A DNA stretch of 64,000 bases from Vibrio albus (lineage in GTDB: Bacteria; Pseudomonadota; Gammaproteobacteria; Enterobacterales; Vibrionaceae): NCBI RefSeq assembly GCF_003144035.1, contig NZ_QFWT01000010.1, positions 1-64,000 of the forward strand. Direction: 5' to 3'. Positions 42,702 to 51,953 of the stretch are shown here, one piece after another; the first letter of the stretch is position 1, and each line of letters opens with the position of its first letter. A program made the translations under genes and the position numbers. The notes under the pieces were generated by a model, which made no database searches, was not told the origin of the DNA, and saw only the letters and a program-made list of their open reading frames with translations.

Positions 42702-42879
42702 CTGGTATATACAATGGCTATATGTTTTAGTGGAATGTACTCAAGGAGTCAAGAAGAACTGTAAAAAAAACGGAAGTATTCAGCATATGAATTATGTGCG
42801 CAAACGCTTATACCTCATGTCAATTTATTGATTGCGGCCGGTAAGCTTGCTAGATTTTCGGCAACATAAGTAATTCATA

Positions 42880-43626
42880 GTGACTGCAATGGAAGACAGA
42901 AGCCAGACCCCAATTCTTGTTATTGATGATGAGATGGATATAAGAGAATTGATTGCGGATGTACTCGAGCAAGCCGGATATCCTTGTGTCGCGGTTGCGG
43001 ACGGTAAAAGTGCCCGGTCAGAAATGGAAAACACAGCGTTCAGCCTCCTTATTATTGACCTGCGCCTGAAAGGGGAAGATGGCTTAGAACTCGCGCGTAG
43101 GATCCGGGCGAACAGTACCGTGCCTATTTTAATGTTAACGGGAAAGGGGACAGAGTCAGACCGTATTATCAGCCTGGAACTGGCTGCGGATGACTTCCTG
43201 ATGAAGCCGTTTAATATCCGGGAATTGATTGCCCGGGTGAATGCCCTGTTACGACGCTCTTCTATGTTAAACCAACACCATCAGTCTCATGTTACGGAGC
43301 AGTATGAATGCCTGAAGTTTGGGGATTGGGTTCTGAATCTGACCACGCGGCAACTGGAGTCATCTTCCGGTGAATCGGTAGCGCTGACCTTTGGTGAGTT
43401 TACTTTGCTGGAGGTGCTGGCGAAACATCCGAAGAGAGTGATGTCTCGGGAGCAATTATTAACAGGGCTAAGAGGTGTTGAGTCGGAAGTTTTCGATCGT
43501 ACTGTTGATGTGCTTATTTCCCGCCTTCGTAATAAACTGGAGATCAACCCGAGAAGTCCGCGTTATATACGTACAGAAAGAGGTGTCGGCTACAGCTTCT
43601 CCGAACCTGTGTCGCATCTGATGTGA
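42880..43626 (+). CDS. OmpR/TorR-type response regulator
   Basis: 248 residues from GTG 42880 (ATG 42889 is possible). The receiver domain has the acidic pocket IDDE, phosphoacceptor Asp60 in LLIIDLRLKGEDG, Thr in LMLTGKG and Lys in DFLMKPFN. The C-terminal winged helix (FTLLEVLAKHPKRVMSREQLLTGLRG, then VDVLISRLRNKLE) binds tandem repeats in this family. It heads a cluster with a sugar ABC importer, a hybrid histidine kinase and a binding protein, and is presumably the output of that kinase. Closest in feel to TorR. Confidence 0.9.
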   Translation: MTAMEDRSQTPILVIDDEMDIRELIADVLEQAGYPCVAVADGKSARSEMENTAFSLLIIDLRLKGEDGLELARRIRANSTVPILMLTGKGTESDRIISLELAADDFLMKPFNIRELIARVNALLRRSSMLNQHHQSHVTEQYECLKFGDWVLNLTTRQLESSSGESVALTFGEFTLLEVLAKHPKRVMSREQLLTGLRGVESEVFDRTVDVLISRLRNKLEINPRSPRYIRTERGVGYSFSEPVSHLM

Positions 43627-43671
43627 TCAATCACTCAATTTATTTATTAATCCAGAAAAATCCCGCCTTCG

Positions 43672-43709
43672 TTAATACTTCATTAACAATTGAGATAGTC
43701 CATTAATAC
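43672..43709 (+). promoter_or_regulatory. Candidate operator: three phased TTAA boxes
   Basis: TTAATAC (43672-43678), TTAACAA (43683-43689) and TTAATAC (43703-43709) start 11 and 20 bp apart, close to one and two helical turns, upstream of the ABC importer. OmpR-family regulators bind such same-face direct repeats, so the adjacent response regulator is the likely ligand. Confidence 0.45.
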
Positions 43710-43742
43710 TCGTTTTCTAGAGTAGTTTCATACAAACGGTGA

Positions 43743-45335
43743 ATGAAGGTTCACCGGCCATCAACTCAGTTTGGTAAAACAATAATGGACATCTCAATGG
43801 AACAACAAGGCAATGTAACCCCGATTCAGCCCGCGGTGTTACAGATGAAAAATGTGTCTAAGACCTTTCCTGGGGTTAAGGCACTGCAAAATGTCGAGCT
43901 GACTGTATACCCGCATGAGGTTCACTCATTGATGGGCGAAAACGGAGCAGGCAAATCCACTCTGATGAAAATCCTTTCCGGTGCTTATTCTGCAGATAAG
44001 GGAAGCCAGATTTATGTTAATGGTAAGCTGGCGAATATTACGGACCCACTATCGGCTAAGAAGCAGGGTATTGCGGTTATCTATCAGGAACTTTCTTTAT
44101 CTCCTAACCTGACGATTGCAGAGAACATCTTTCTGGGAAGTGAAATCTCTATGAATGGGATTGCTGACCGTCGGACAATGGTCGAGGAGTCACAGAAAAC
44201 GCTGGATCGCTTGGGTGTCACTTTTTCTCCGTCTACTCTGGTCTCTGCACTTTCTATTGCGGAACAGCAGATGATCGAAATTGCGCGTGCTGTTCACTCT
44301 GATGCAAAAATTTTAGTGATGGATGAACCTACGACAGCGCTGTCTACCCGGGAAACGAATCATCTGTTTGAACTGATTCACAGACTCAGAGAAGAAGGGT
44401 TGGCGATCATCTATATTTCTCACCGTATGTCTGAAATATACGAACTCTCCGACCGGTGTTCTGTGTTGCGTGACGGGTGTTACGTCGGGACACTCAACCG
44501 GGATGAGCTTTCGTCAGAAGCTCTGGTGAAGATGATGGTCGGGCGCGATATTTCCGGTTTCTATAAAAAAGATACCGACACCGTGTGTCATCGAGGGGAA
44601 AAGTTGCTGGAAGTGAAAAATCTGACCGATGAGAATGGTGTGCTTAAGCCCGCGTCATTCAGTCTCTACAAAGGGGAAGTCTTAGCGCTTGCCGGCCTGG
44701 TGGGATCTGGTCGCTCAGAGCTGGCCCGATTGATCTTTGGGGCGGATAAAAAACAGAGTGGTGATGTTTATCTGAAAGGTCATAAGGTCAATATAGACAG
44801 CCCTAAAAAAGCGATTGATAAAGGCATCCTTTATTTAACAGAGGATCGTAAATCTCAGGGATTGTTCCTAGATATGGATGTGTGCAACAACGTCAATTTG
44901 CTTGCCTTCTCGAAAGATTGCTCTCCATCCAAATTACTGGATCTTCAGAAAAGAGATAAACGAGCAGAACAGTCGATTAAATCTCTAAACATACGGGTTC
45001 CGCACTCAAAAGTCTCGGTTGGCTCCCTGTCTGGCGGAAATCAGCAAAAAGTACTGTTATCGCGACTGCTCGAAGTCTCTCCTAAGGTACTGATTCTTGA
45101 TGAACCCACCCGGGGCGTCGATATCGGTGCAAAATCCGAAATCTACAAGATCATTAATGATTTAGTTAAGCAGGGAGTGGGTGTGCTGGTGATTTCCAGT
45201 GAACTCCCGGAAGTGATTGGCATTGCTGATCGGGTTTTGGTTATGCATGAAGGCAAGATAGCCGGAGAGCTGGAACACAATAGCGAAGACGAATTAAATC
45301 AGAACAACATTATGAAGCTGGCGGCGGGTGCGTAA
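43743..45335 (+). CDS. Sugar ABC importer ATPase (RbsA type, two ATP domains)
   Basis: 530 residues with two tandem nucleotide-binding domains. NBD1 has [32 protein letters not shown] and [14 protein letters not shown]2 has the degenerate Walker [27 protein letters not shown] and [11 protein letters not shown], the pattern of Rbs/Mgl/Ara-type importers. It powers uptake with the permease and binding protein that follow. The start is uncertain: ATG 43743 as given, or 43785 or 43797 in the same frame, none with a strong ribosome site. It heads the transporter operon. Confidence 0.9.
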   Translation: MKVHRPSTQFGKTIMDISMEQQGNVTPIQPAVLQMKNVSKTFPGVKALQNVELTVYPHEVHSLMGENGAGKSTLMKILSGAYSADKGSQIYVNGKLANITDPLSAKKQGIAVIYQELSLSPNLTIAENIFLGSEISMNGIADRRTMVEESQKTLDRLGVTFSPSTLVSALSIAEQQMIEIARAVHSDAKILVMDEPTTALSTRETNHLFELIHRLREEGLAIIYISHRMSEIYELSDRCSVLRDGCYVGTLNRDELSSEALVKMMVGRDISGFYKKDTDTVCHRGEKLLEVKNLTDENGVLKPASFSLYKGEVLALAGLVGSGRSELARLIFGADKKQSGDVYLKGHKVNIDSPKKAIDKGILYLTEDRKSQGLFLDMDVCNNVNLLAFSKDCSPSKLLDLQKRDKRAEQSIKSLNIRVPHSKVSVGSLSGGNQQKVLLSRLLEVSPKVLILDEPTRGVDIGAKSEIYKIINDLVKQGVGVLVISSELPEVIGIADRVLVMHEGKIAGELEHNSEDELNQNNIMKLAAGA

Positions 45336-45374
45336 GCGGCCTTTACGGATGAAATATATTCAGAGAGAAACGTT

Positions 45375-46370
45375 ATGAATACAACAACAAAAGCGGTTGA
45401 TACGGCTCCTGTCGAACAGCCAAAGATTTCCCTTCAGTCTATGCTCAGATCGGTAGGTATGCTTCCGGTACTTGTGGTGTTATGTATCGGATTCGAAGTA
45501 ATGAGCGGACGGTTCATGTCACTGGATAACTTGTCTATCGTCGCTCAGCAGGCGTCAATCAATACCGTACTGGCTGCAGGTATGACCTTTGTTATCCTAA
45601 CCGGCGGTATTGACCTGTCTGTTGGTTCCATACTTGCGGCGGCGGCAATGATCGCGGTGATCGTCTCCAAATTCCCGGCGATAGGGATGATGGGGCTTCC
45701 GGCTGCGATGTTAGTCGGGACCATATTTGGTCTGATAAACGGCGGATTGATTGCGTTTCTGCGACTTCCTCCGTTTATCGTGACGCTAGGTGGGTTAACC
45801 GCCATTCGGGGTATTGCCCGTTTAATGGGGAATGACACCACGGTCTTTAACCCAGAGATGCCATTCGACTTTATCGGTAATGGATCGCTGTTCGGCGTAC
45901 CCTGGCTGGTGATTATTGCGGCTATTGTGATCGTTGCTTCCTGGTTTATCCTGCGTCGCACGGTATTGGGTATACATATTTACTCAGTCGGTGGTAACGA
46001 AAGTGCCGCTCGTCTTTCCGGTATTAAAGTCGCAGGTATCCTTTTGTTTGTGTATGGCGTGTCTGGTTTCCTTTCCGGGCTTGGTGGCGCAATGTCTGCT
46101 GCACGGCTATACGCAGCAAATGGTACTCAGTTAGGTGTGGCGTATGAGCTTGATGCGATTGCGGCCGTTATTTTGGGTGGAACCAGTTTTGTCGGAGGCA
46201 TTGGGACCATTTGGGGAACTCTGATTGGTGCTTTGATTATTGCGGTCTTGACCAATGGCCTGATTTTGACTGGTGTGCCAGATGTATGGCAGTACATTAT
46301 CAAAGGCCTGATTATCATTGGTGCGGTTGCTCTGGACCGTTACCGCCTGCAAGGTAATGCGAGAACCTGA
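45375..46370 (+). CDS. Sugar ABC importer permease (RbsC type)
   Basis: 331 residues with about 8-10 membrane segments. The BPD_transp_2 hallmarks are GMTFVILTGGIDLSVGS, LPPFIVTLGGLTAIRGIARL, YSVGGNESAARLSGI (the EAA-like ATPase contact loop) and LDAIAAVILGGTSFVGGIGTIWGTLIGALII. Two copies form the pore. It follows the ATPase gene by 39 bp and is separated from the binding-protein gene by hairpins. The sugar is not identifiable; ribose/fructose/galactose-type compounds are the usual range. Confidence 0.9.
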   Translation: MNTTTKAVDTAPVEQPKISLQSMLRSVGMLPVLVVLCIGFEVMSGRFMSLDNLSIVAQQASINTVLAAGMTFVILTGGIDLSVGSILAAAAMIAVIVSKFPAIGMMGLPAAMLVGTIFGLINGGLIAFLRLPPFIVTLGGLTAIRGIARLMGNDTTVFNPEMPFDFIGNGSLFGVPWLVIIAAIVIVASWFILRRTVLGIHIYSVGGNESAARLSGIKVAGILLFVYGVSGFLSGLGGAMSAARLYAANGTQLGVAYELDAIAAVILGGTSFVGGIGTIWGTLIGALIIAVLTNGLILTGVPDVWQYIIKGLIIIGAVALDRYRLQGNART

Positions 46371-46455
46371 TACTGACAGAACAGTATTATCCACAATCAT
46401 TATTATCTATAACTGGCAGCTTAAATCTGGTATCAGATAAATCGGAATGGCTGCC
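46370..46455 (+). other. Hairpins between permease and binding-protein genes
   Basis: ATACTG (46370-46375) pairs with CAGTAT (46382-46387), and GGCAGC (46415-46420) with GCTGCC (46450-46455). Such intercistronic stems commonly protect the downstream binding-protein message so that it is made in excess. Confidence 0.5.
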
Positions 46456-46498
46456 GTATAAACCACGTGAAACAAAACAACAATACATGGAGTACATC

Positions 46499-47440
46499 AT
46501 GAAACCATTTAAAACTCTGGCACTGGCAGCAGCTGTTATGGCGGGAATGAGTTCAACGGCGCAATCAGCAGAGCTCAATAAAATTGGTATTTCTCTGGGT
46601 TCTATGGGTAACCCGTTCTTTGTTGCTCTGGCAAACGGTGCAGAGGCTAAAGCAAAGCAAATTAATCCAGACGTTGAAGTACTATCTATGGGTTACGATT
46701 ACGATTTGGGTAAACAGTTTAACCAGATTGATAACTTTATTGCCGCGGGCGTGGACATGATCCTGCTTAACCCAGGTGACCCGAATGCGATTGAGCCTGC
46801 GATTAAGCGTGCACAAAAAGCGGGTATTGTGGTGGTATCTGTTGATACAGCAGCGAAAGGCTCAGATGCCACAGTGACAACGGACAATGTCAGTGCAGGT
46901 GCGGTAGCTTGTGAATATATCGTCGAGAAACTGGGCGGTAAAGGTAATGTGATTATCCAGAACGGACCTCAGGTATCAGCTGTTATCGATAGGGTGACAG
47001 GTTGTAAACAAGAGCTGTCTAAAGCACCGGATATTAAGATTCTTTCGGATGATCAGGATGGTAAAGGCTCTCGTGATGGTGGTATGTCCGTGATGCTTGG
47101 TCACCTGACCCGTTACCCGCAAATCGATGCTGTGTTTGCCATCAACGACCCTCAGGCGATTGGTACTAACCTAGCGGCAAAACAGCTGAAACGAAACGAT
47201 ATTATTATTACTTCCGTTGATGGCGCACCGGATATTGTTGCTGCACTGAAAGATAAATCAAGCCCTATGATTCAGGCTTCTGGTAGTCAGAATCCATATC
47301 ATATGGCAGAAGAAGCGGTTTCAGTTGGTTATAAGATTCTGTCAGGTACTAAGCCAGAGAAAACCGTAACGCTGCTTCCTTCTAAGTTGGTAGATCGTAG
47401 CAATGTTGATCAATATGTCGGTTGGGATGCTGTCCGATAA
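46499..47440 (+). CDS. Periplasmic sugar-binding protein of the ABC importer (RbsB type)
   Basis: 313 residues from ATG 46499, which has TGGAG nine bases upstream; the in-frame ATG at 46487 overlaps that site. The signal peptide (TLALAAAVMAGMSSTAQSA) precedes a type I periplasmic-binding fold: IGISLGSMGNPFFVALANGAEAKA, DYDLGKQFNQIDNFIAAGVDMILLNPGDP, VVSVDTAAKG, DAVFAINDPQAIG, IITSVDGAP. It captures the sugar and delivers it to the permease. It ends the transporter operon, followed by a terminator. Confidence 0.9.
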   Translation: MKPFKTLALAAAVMAGMSSTAQSAELNKIGISLGSMGNPFFVALANGAEAKAKQINPDVEVLSMGYDYDLGKQFNQIDNFIAAGVDMILLNPGDPNAIEPAIKRAQKAGIVVVSVDTAAKGSDATVTTDNVSAGAVACEYIVEKLGGKGNVIIQNGPQVSAVIDRVTGCKQELSKAPDIKILSDDQDGKGSRDGGMSVMLGHLTRYPQIDAVFAINDPQAIGTNLAAKQLKRNDIIITSVDGAPDIVAALKDKSSPMIQASGSQNPYHMAEEAVSVGYKILSGTKPEKTVTLLPSKLVDRSNVDQYVGWDAVR

Positions 47441-47507
47441 GCTAGTGATAAAAACAACATCAGTTGGTGAATCATTACTCTAAGTGATGCTAACTTTAAT
47501 TTGAATT

Positions 47508-47545
47508 AGCCGGGACGTGACTTCGATTGCTTCCCGGCTCTTTTT
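47508..47545 (+). terminator. Terminator of the sugar importer operon
   Basis: AGCCGGGA (47508-47515) pairs with TCCCGGCT (47532-47539), followed by CTTTTT. Confidence 0.78.
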
Positions 47546-47613
47546 ATTCCGGTATAAAGATCTGGGTATAACAGATTTAGCCAGGCCTTCTAAATTAAAC
47601 GGGATGTAAACAG

Positions 47614-50139
47614 GTGTTGAAGAAAACAATAAAAAACCGGGAGCTGACGGCCATGATCATGGCTGTCATTATGTCCCTGGCGTTAGTCATGGTTGCAGCT
47701 ATCGGGTTAAGTCAGACCAACAAAGTCATCACTCGCCTGGAGTCCGAGTCACTTCCCGACATGCGTATTGCACTAGGGCTGGCTGAAGGTGTTGCTCAAC
47801 TTGCGGCTTTTGCTCCCTATGTGGCATCTTCCGATCAGCCATCACTTCTTCAGCAGCAGAAAGCCCGGTTTGAAAAAAGATTCAGCCATTTATTTACTAT
47901 TATCGATACTATCTCAGATAAGGATTTTCGCGATAATCTGGTTAAAAAGCTACGGCAGATAGAACAGAGTGCAGATCAGTTAAGCAGGGTGGTTGCCGAC
48001 AGCCTTTTACGATCAGAGGAGCTTCTGGGGCGTCATTACCAACTGAAATTTTTCCTGGATACTCAAAAACGAATCAGACCGGATTTATTGATATCAGAGT
48101 TGAATAGTATGGAGTTTCTTAGTGATCCGGATAAAGAGCGGGCTCGCCTGATTGAAAAGCTTCTGCAGCAGTTAAAGAGTGGTCACTATACCGATCTGGA
48201 ACCTTTACAGGACTTTTTGACTTTTGCTCAACACAATGACCAACAGATCGCTACTAATAATAAAAGAAAACAATTTCTTCTGATTTCCATGCGTATTCAA
48301 TCTGAGCAGTTGAGTGAGTATGTGAATAACTTTGCTAATCAGATTGAGCACAAAGTCTATCAGCAACAGGTGATGGTAAAGTCTTTAAACAATCAGGTTT
48401 TTTGGGGCATGGTCTTTGTCATGATTTTACTGATTGTTACGGTGATTACTAACTATGGTCGTAATATGCGTGTCATTCAGGAGCTAACGTCCGTTACCGA
48501 TGATATGGTGCGCTTGTCTACCGGAAAACAGACTGAAGAGAAAAGCTTACAGGTTCGAGATGATGAAGTGGGTGAACTATTAAGCGCCTACCTGACTTTC
48601 CGGACCCACACCGAGCAGATAGAGAGTGTACGAGATGATCTGGAACAACAAAAATTGCTGCTGGAAACTATCTTTAACGGTATGTACGACGGACTAAGTG
48701 TATTTTCGGCAAAGAACTGTTTACTCGCCTGGAATAAACAGTATCTGACAAGTCTGAATCTGAAAGAAGGTGACGTGTATCGGGGGATGCCTTTGGAAGC
48801 GGTCCTGAAACTGATCAGCAGCCATGGGGAGGTATATAAAGACATCAGCGGTCAGCCAGTTAATTTTTCTGACTGGATTAATATTCGTCATACACAGGAT
48901 AAATGCGTAGAGCGACACGATGAATCCGGTGGCATCATTGAGTTCCGTAGTCAGCCGATGCCGAATGGAGGCTTTATCACCCTCACACAGGATCTGACCT
49001 ATCGCCGAGAGACTGAACTTCAACTGCAACAGGCAAAGAAAATGGAAGTTCTGGGGCAGTTAACAGGTGGTGTCTCTCATGATTTTAACAACTTCCTTAC
49101 GTCGATTTCCGGAAACCTGCAATTGCTGGAAATTCAGTCTGAACTGTCTGAACGTTCACAAAAGTATGTTACGAGAGCGCTAAGAGCGACGGAAAACGGC
49201 AGTCACCTGATAAGAAAATTGCTCGCATTCAGTCGAAAACAGGTACTGGAGCCAGAGTCTGTGCTAGTGGAAGAATTGATCAGTGAGACACAGGATTTGC
49301 TTGAATACAGCGTATCTGACGGTGTCGCTCTGATTTACGATCTTTCCGTGCATCATTACCGGATAAAAATTGATAAGGCCCAGCTACAAAATGCACTGCT
49401 TAATCTGATCTTAAATGCGAATGGTTCGATAACAGGATCGGGACAAATCATGCTCGCTACGGAGCTGGTGGAACATCAGGCGAAACCCTGGCTGGAAGTT
49501 TCCGTCTCTGATACAGGGAAAGGTATTCCGAAGGCGATTCAGGACAGGGTGTTTGAAGCTTTCTTTACCACTAAGCCTGTTGGTGAGGGGAGTGGGTTGG
49601 GCTTAAGTTCGGTTCACGGTTATGTGCAACAGTCTGGCGGGGAGATTGGTATCGAATCTGAACCGAACCAGGGTACAAGGGTCTGGATGCGCTGGCCTAT
49701 TGAAAATGACGATCTCTTATTGGTCAGTGAATATGAAGATGAGTCCGTTTCGGAACTATTTACTAATAGCATTCTTCTGTTGATAGAAGATGATCGTCAG
49801 GTCGCTTCTACAATGACGGATTTGCTGAGTAGGTATTGCAAACGGGTAGTCCATTTCCTGAGTGCTGATAATGCGTGGGAATGGCTAAAGGATTATCACG
49901 GTAAAGTTGCCTGTGTTCTGAGTGATATTCACCTGTCCCGGTCTATTTCCGGTATTGAGTTTCGTAATCAGGCCAATCTTTACTATCCGGAACTCCCCGT
50001 ATTTTTGTATTCGGGCATGGTTAAGGAACTGATAGAGCAACAGTTCAATTGTGTACTTGATGATAATTTTATTGCTAAACCAATGACGAAAGAAGACATC
50101 CGCAAAGTCGTAAGGGCAGGACAAGAAAATGAAAAATAA
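47614..50139 (+). CDS. Hybrid sensor histidine kinase with TorS-like periplasmic domain
   Basis: 841 residues. TM1 is at about 12-32; a long helical periplasmic domain (about 35-265) resembles the TorS/NIT-type sensor; TM2 is at about 266-285; then HAMP (LTSVTDDMVRLSTGKQ), a PAS-like region (about 350-465), HisKA with His489 in LTGGVSHDFNNFL, HATPase (ALLNLILNAN, DTGKGIP, GEGSGLGLSSVHG) and a C-terminal receiver with Asp771 in CVLSDIHL. No Hpt domain is visible, unlike TorS. The start is GTG 47614. Its 3' end overlaps the next gene, a periplasmic binding protein, by 11 bp, which suggests that protein presents ligand to the sensor. Confidence 0.88.
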   Translation: MLKKTIKNRELTAMIMAVIMSLALVMVAAIGLSQTNKVITRLESESLPDMRIALGLAEGVAQLAAFAPYVASSDQPSLLQQQKARFEKRFSHLFTIIDTISDKDFRDNLVKKLRQIEQSADQLSRVVADSLLRSEELLGRHYQLKFFLDTQKRIRPDLLISELNSMEFLSDPDKERARLIEKLLQQLKSGHYTDLEPLQDFLTFAQHNDQQIATNNKRKQFLLISMRIQSEQLSEYVNNFANQIEHKVYQQQVMVKSLNNQVFWGMVFVMILLIVTVITNYGRNMRVIQELTSVTDDMVRLSTGKQTEEKSLQVRDDEVGELLSAYLTFRTHTEQIESVRDDLEQQKLLLETIFNGMYDGLSVFSAKNCLLAWNKQYLTSLNLKEGDVYRGMPLEAVLKLISSHGEVYKDISGQPVNFSDWINIRHTQDKCVERHDESGGIIEFRSQPMPNGGFITLTQDLTYRRETELQLQQAKKMEVLGQLTGGVSHDFNNFLTSISGNLQLLEIQSELSERSQKYVTRALRATENGSHLIRKLLAFSRKQVLEPESVLVEELISETQDLLEYSVSDGVALIYDLSVHHYRIKIDKAQLQNALLNLILNANGSITGSGQIMLATELVEHQAKPWLEVSVSDTGKGIPKAIQDRVFEAFFTTKPVGEGSGLGLSSVHGYVQQSGGEIGIESEPNQGTRVWMRWPIENDDLLLVSEYEDESVSELFTNSILLLIEDDRQVASTMTDLLSRYCKRVVHFLSADNAWEWLKDYHGKVACVLSDIHLSRSISGIEFRNQANLYYPELPVFLYSGMVKELIEQQFNCVLDDNFIAKPMTKEDIRKVVRAGQENEK

Positions 50140-51100
50140 ACTGTTTTATATGGTCACATTGCTTTTTGCATGCTTTAGCCTGCCGGTTCACAGCGTTATG
50201 ACACCGGGTGATAACATCGTATCGGAAGAGAAAAAGTTACAAGTCGGGATCAGTCTGGTGGATCTTTCTAATCCTTTCTTTTCCATTCTGGCGAAAGAAA
50301 TTTCTAATGAAATGAAAAAAGATGTCGCCGGCAATGTTGATGTCTTTATTCGGTCCAGTGCTTACGACTTGACCCGACAGGTTGCTCAGTTGAATAAGTT
50401 TATCAAAGATGGTGTCGATATTTTGTTTATTGCTGCATCAGAAACAGAAGCCATTGCACCCGTTATAAAAATGGCCAGGGAACAAGGGGTCATTGTGGCG
50501 GCGGTGGATATCGAAGCGGTCGGGACTGATATTAGCGTTTCTTCTGATAATTTTCAGGCGGGTAGTATGGCATGCGGGTATCTTGCAGAGCAGCTGTCTG
50601 GTCAGGGGAAAGTTGCCATTATCAATGGGTCACCGATTTCCTCTGTTATTCACCGGGTCGAAGGGTGCAGGGACAATTTAAAGCATTACCCTCAAATTCA
50701 GCTGGTTTCTTATCAACATAATAGCAGTGGTACGTTTAGTGGTGGCCTTGAAAGTATGACGTATTTGTTGCTGGAATATCCAGATCTCGATGGTGTATTC
50801 GCCATCAACGATCCTTCGGCTCTGGGAGCGGAAGAAGCGACCAGACAGATGAACAATCGGCGTGCACTTATCACTTCTGTCGACGCATCGCCACAGGTAC
50901 TGGAGAGGTTAATATCAGATGACACCAATCTGATTGCATCGGTTGCGCAATTTCCCAGAGCGATGGCCAGAAATGCGGTCAAGCTGGCGCTTGAGCGCCT
51001 GAGTGGTCAATTTCAGGAGCAAAAGACAACACTGATACCGACTAAGCTGGTCACAAAAGGAAATGCTGATAAATTCAGTCAGTGGCAGGAGTTGAAGTAG
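50129..51100 (+). CDS. Periplasmic binding protein partnered with the histidine kinase
   Basis: 323 residues with a signal peptide (LFYMVTLLFACFSLPVHS). The mature protein is a paralogue-like relative of the importer's binding protein: VGISLVDLSNPFFSILAKEI, SAYDLTRQVAQLNKFIKDGVDILFIAASE, AAVDIEAVGTDISVSSDNFQAG, DGVFAINDPSALGAEEATRQM, LITSVDASP, LIPTKLVTKGNADKFSQW. Its ATG lies inside the kinase gene, so translation is coupled. By analogy with TorT-TorS and LuxP-LuxQ I infer a sensing, not transport, role. Confidence 0.85.
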   Translation: MKNKLFYMVTLLFACFSLPVHSVMTPGDNIVSEEKKLQVGISLVDLSNPFFSILAKEISNEMKKDVAGNVDVFIRSSAYDLTRQVAQLNKFIKDGVDILFIAASETEAIAPVIKMAREQGVIVAAVDIEAVGTDISVSSDNFQAGSMACGYLAEQLSGQGKVAIINGSPISSVIHRVEGCRDNLKHYPQIQLVSYQHNSSGTFSGGLESMTYLLLEYPDLDGVFAINDPSALGAEEATRQMNNRRALITSVDASPQVLERLISDDTNLIASVAQFPRAMARNAVKLALERLSGQFQEQKTTLIPTKLVTKGNADKFSQWQELK

Positions 51101-51119
51101 GGCTTTCTTAAAAGCCCTA
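51098..51119. terminator. Convergent terminator between sensor operon and trxC
   Basis: TAGGGCTTT (51098-51106) pairs with AAAGCCCTA (51111-51119). The stop codon of the upstream gene is part of the stem. Confidence 0.68.
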
Positions 51120-51136
51120 TTCTGTTGGCTATTTGG

Positions 51137-51571
51137 CTATTTGGCTATGGCGTTATTTAACCAGCTTTCAAACTGAGACTTTGGCAGGGCACCGGATAAA
51201 AAATCAACTCTCTGACCCCCTTTAAATACCATCAATGTCGGAATGCTGCGGATCCGATACTGTCCGGCGAGTTCCGGGTTAGACTCTGTATCTACTTTGA
51301 CAAAACGTATCTCGTTTTGCCGTTGTTGGGCGACTTCTTTAAAGATAGGTGCGAAGCTCTGGCATGGCCCACACCAGGGGGCCCAGAAATCAACGACAAC
51401 AGGAATGTTGCTAGTCAGTAGTGCATCCAGATTTTTCGGGGTACCTTCAATGGGGGCACCATCCAGCAGGGGCGCTTTACATTTTCCACAAACGGCCTGT
51501 TCTGAAATCCGACTGACAGGCAGTTTATTCAGCCCGTTACAGGACGGGCATCGAGTCGTAATCGTAGACAT
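51137..51571 (-). CDS. trxC: Thioredoxin 2 (TrxC)
   Basis: 144 residues. An N-terminal zinc finger (Cys8, Cys11, Cys28, Cys31) marks it as TrxC rather than TrxA; the redox site WCGPC uses Cys67 and Cys70, and the cis-Pro loop IRSIPTLMVFKGG follows. It reduces disulfides in the cytoplasm, in E. coli under OxyR control. It lies 29 bp after the DUF2892 gene on the same strand, so both may belong with the sulfur-related genes on the other side. The stop lies in three perfect copies of TTGGCTAT (51125-51148). Confidence 0.94.
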   Translation of the reverse strand: MSTITTRCPSCNGLNKLPVSRISEQAVCGKCKAPLLDGAPIEGTPKNLDALLTSNIPVVVDFWAPWCGPCQSFAPIFKEVAQQRQNEIRFVKVDTESNPELAGQYRIRSIPTLMVFKGGQRVDFLSGALPKSQFESWLNNAIAK

Positions 51572-51600
51572 AATCTCTTCTCACAGAATAACTACAGACT

Positions 51601-51789
51601 TTATTCACGTAAGCCGAGCTTCTTAAGGAAAAATACCGCCGGACATATACCTGTAAAAGCACTTTGTATCAGGTTAAGGCCAACGAAGACGGTAAGCCAG
51701 ACAAAACCAGGGTGAACAGTAACCGTTAAAATGACAGATAACAGAACCATACTGCCAGCCAAAACACGGACGCCATTGTCGATAGTCAT
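51601..51789 (-). CDS. DUF2892 inner-membrane protein (YgaP-like tail domain)
   Basis: 62 residues from ATG 51789, which has GGAGAG upstream; an in-frame start at 51822 is less likely. MTIDNGVRVLAGSMVLLSVILTV and VWLTVFVGLNLIQSAFTGICPAVFFLKKLGL form two membrane helices and match the DUF2892 domain found at the C-terminus of the rhodanese YgaP. Here it stands alone, without a rhodanese. Divergent from the ArsR regulator. Confidence 0.85.
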   Translation of the reverse strand: MTIDNGVRVLAGSMVLLSVILTVTVHPGFVWLTVFVGLNLIQSAFTGICPAVFFLKKLGLRE

Positions 51790-51841
51790 AGTTTCTCTCC
51801 AATCAGTATTCCTGATGAACACAAGATAAACATACTAGTCT

Positions 51842-51921
51842 AATTTAGATTTGTCTAATATTATTTTTGCCTATATAATTTATTTTACTAAACAAGTGTT
51901 GACTAATGTATGTGTATTAGT
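51842..51921. promoter_or_regulatory. Candidate ArsR operators in the divergent promoter region
   Basis: The dyads TTAGA-N4-TCTAA (51845-51858) and ACTAAT-N8-ATTAGT (51902-51921) lie between the DUF2892 and arsR starts. The hexamer TCTAAT also occurs as a direct repeat here. Positions next to each start suggest autorepression and control of both operons. Confidence 0.5.
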
Positions 51922-51953
51922 AATATCTAAATAAAAAGGTTGCCGAGGTGTTT

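Noticed and set aside
42880..51100. TorTSR trimethylamine-N-oxide system
   Set aside because: The regulator and kinase resemble TorR and TorS, but there is no torA or torC, the kinase lacks an Hpt domain, and the linked genes import a sugar-type ligand.
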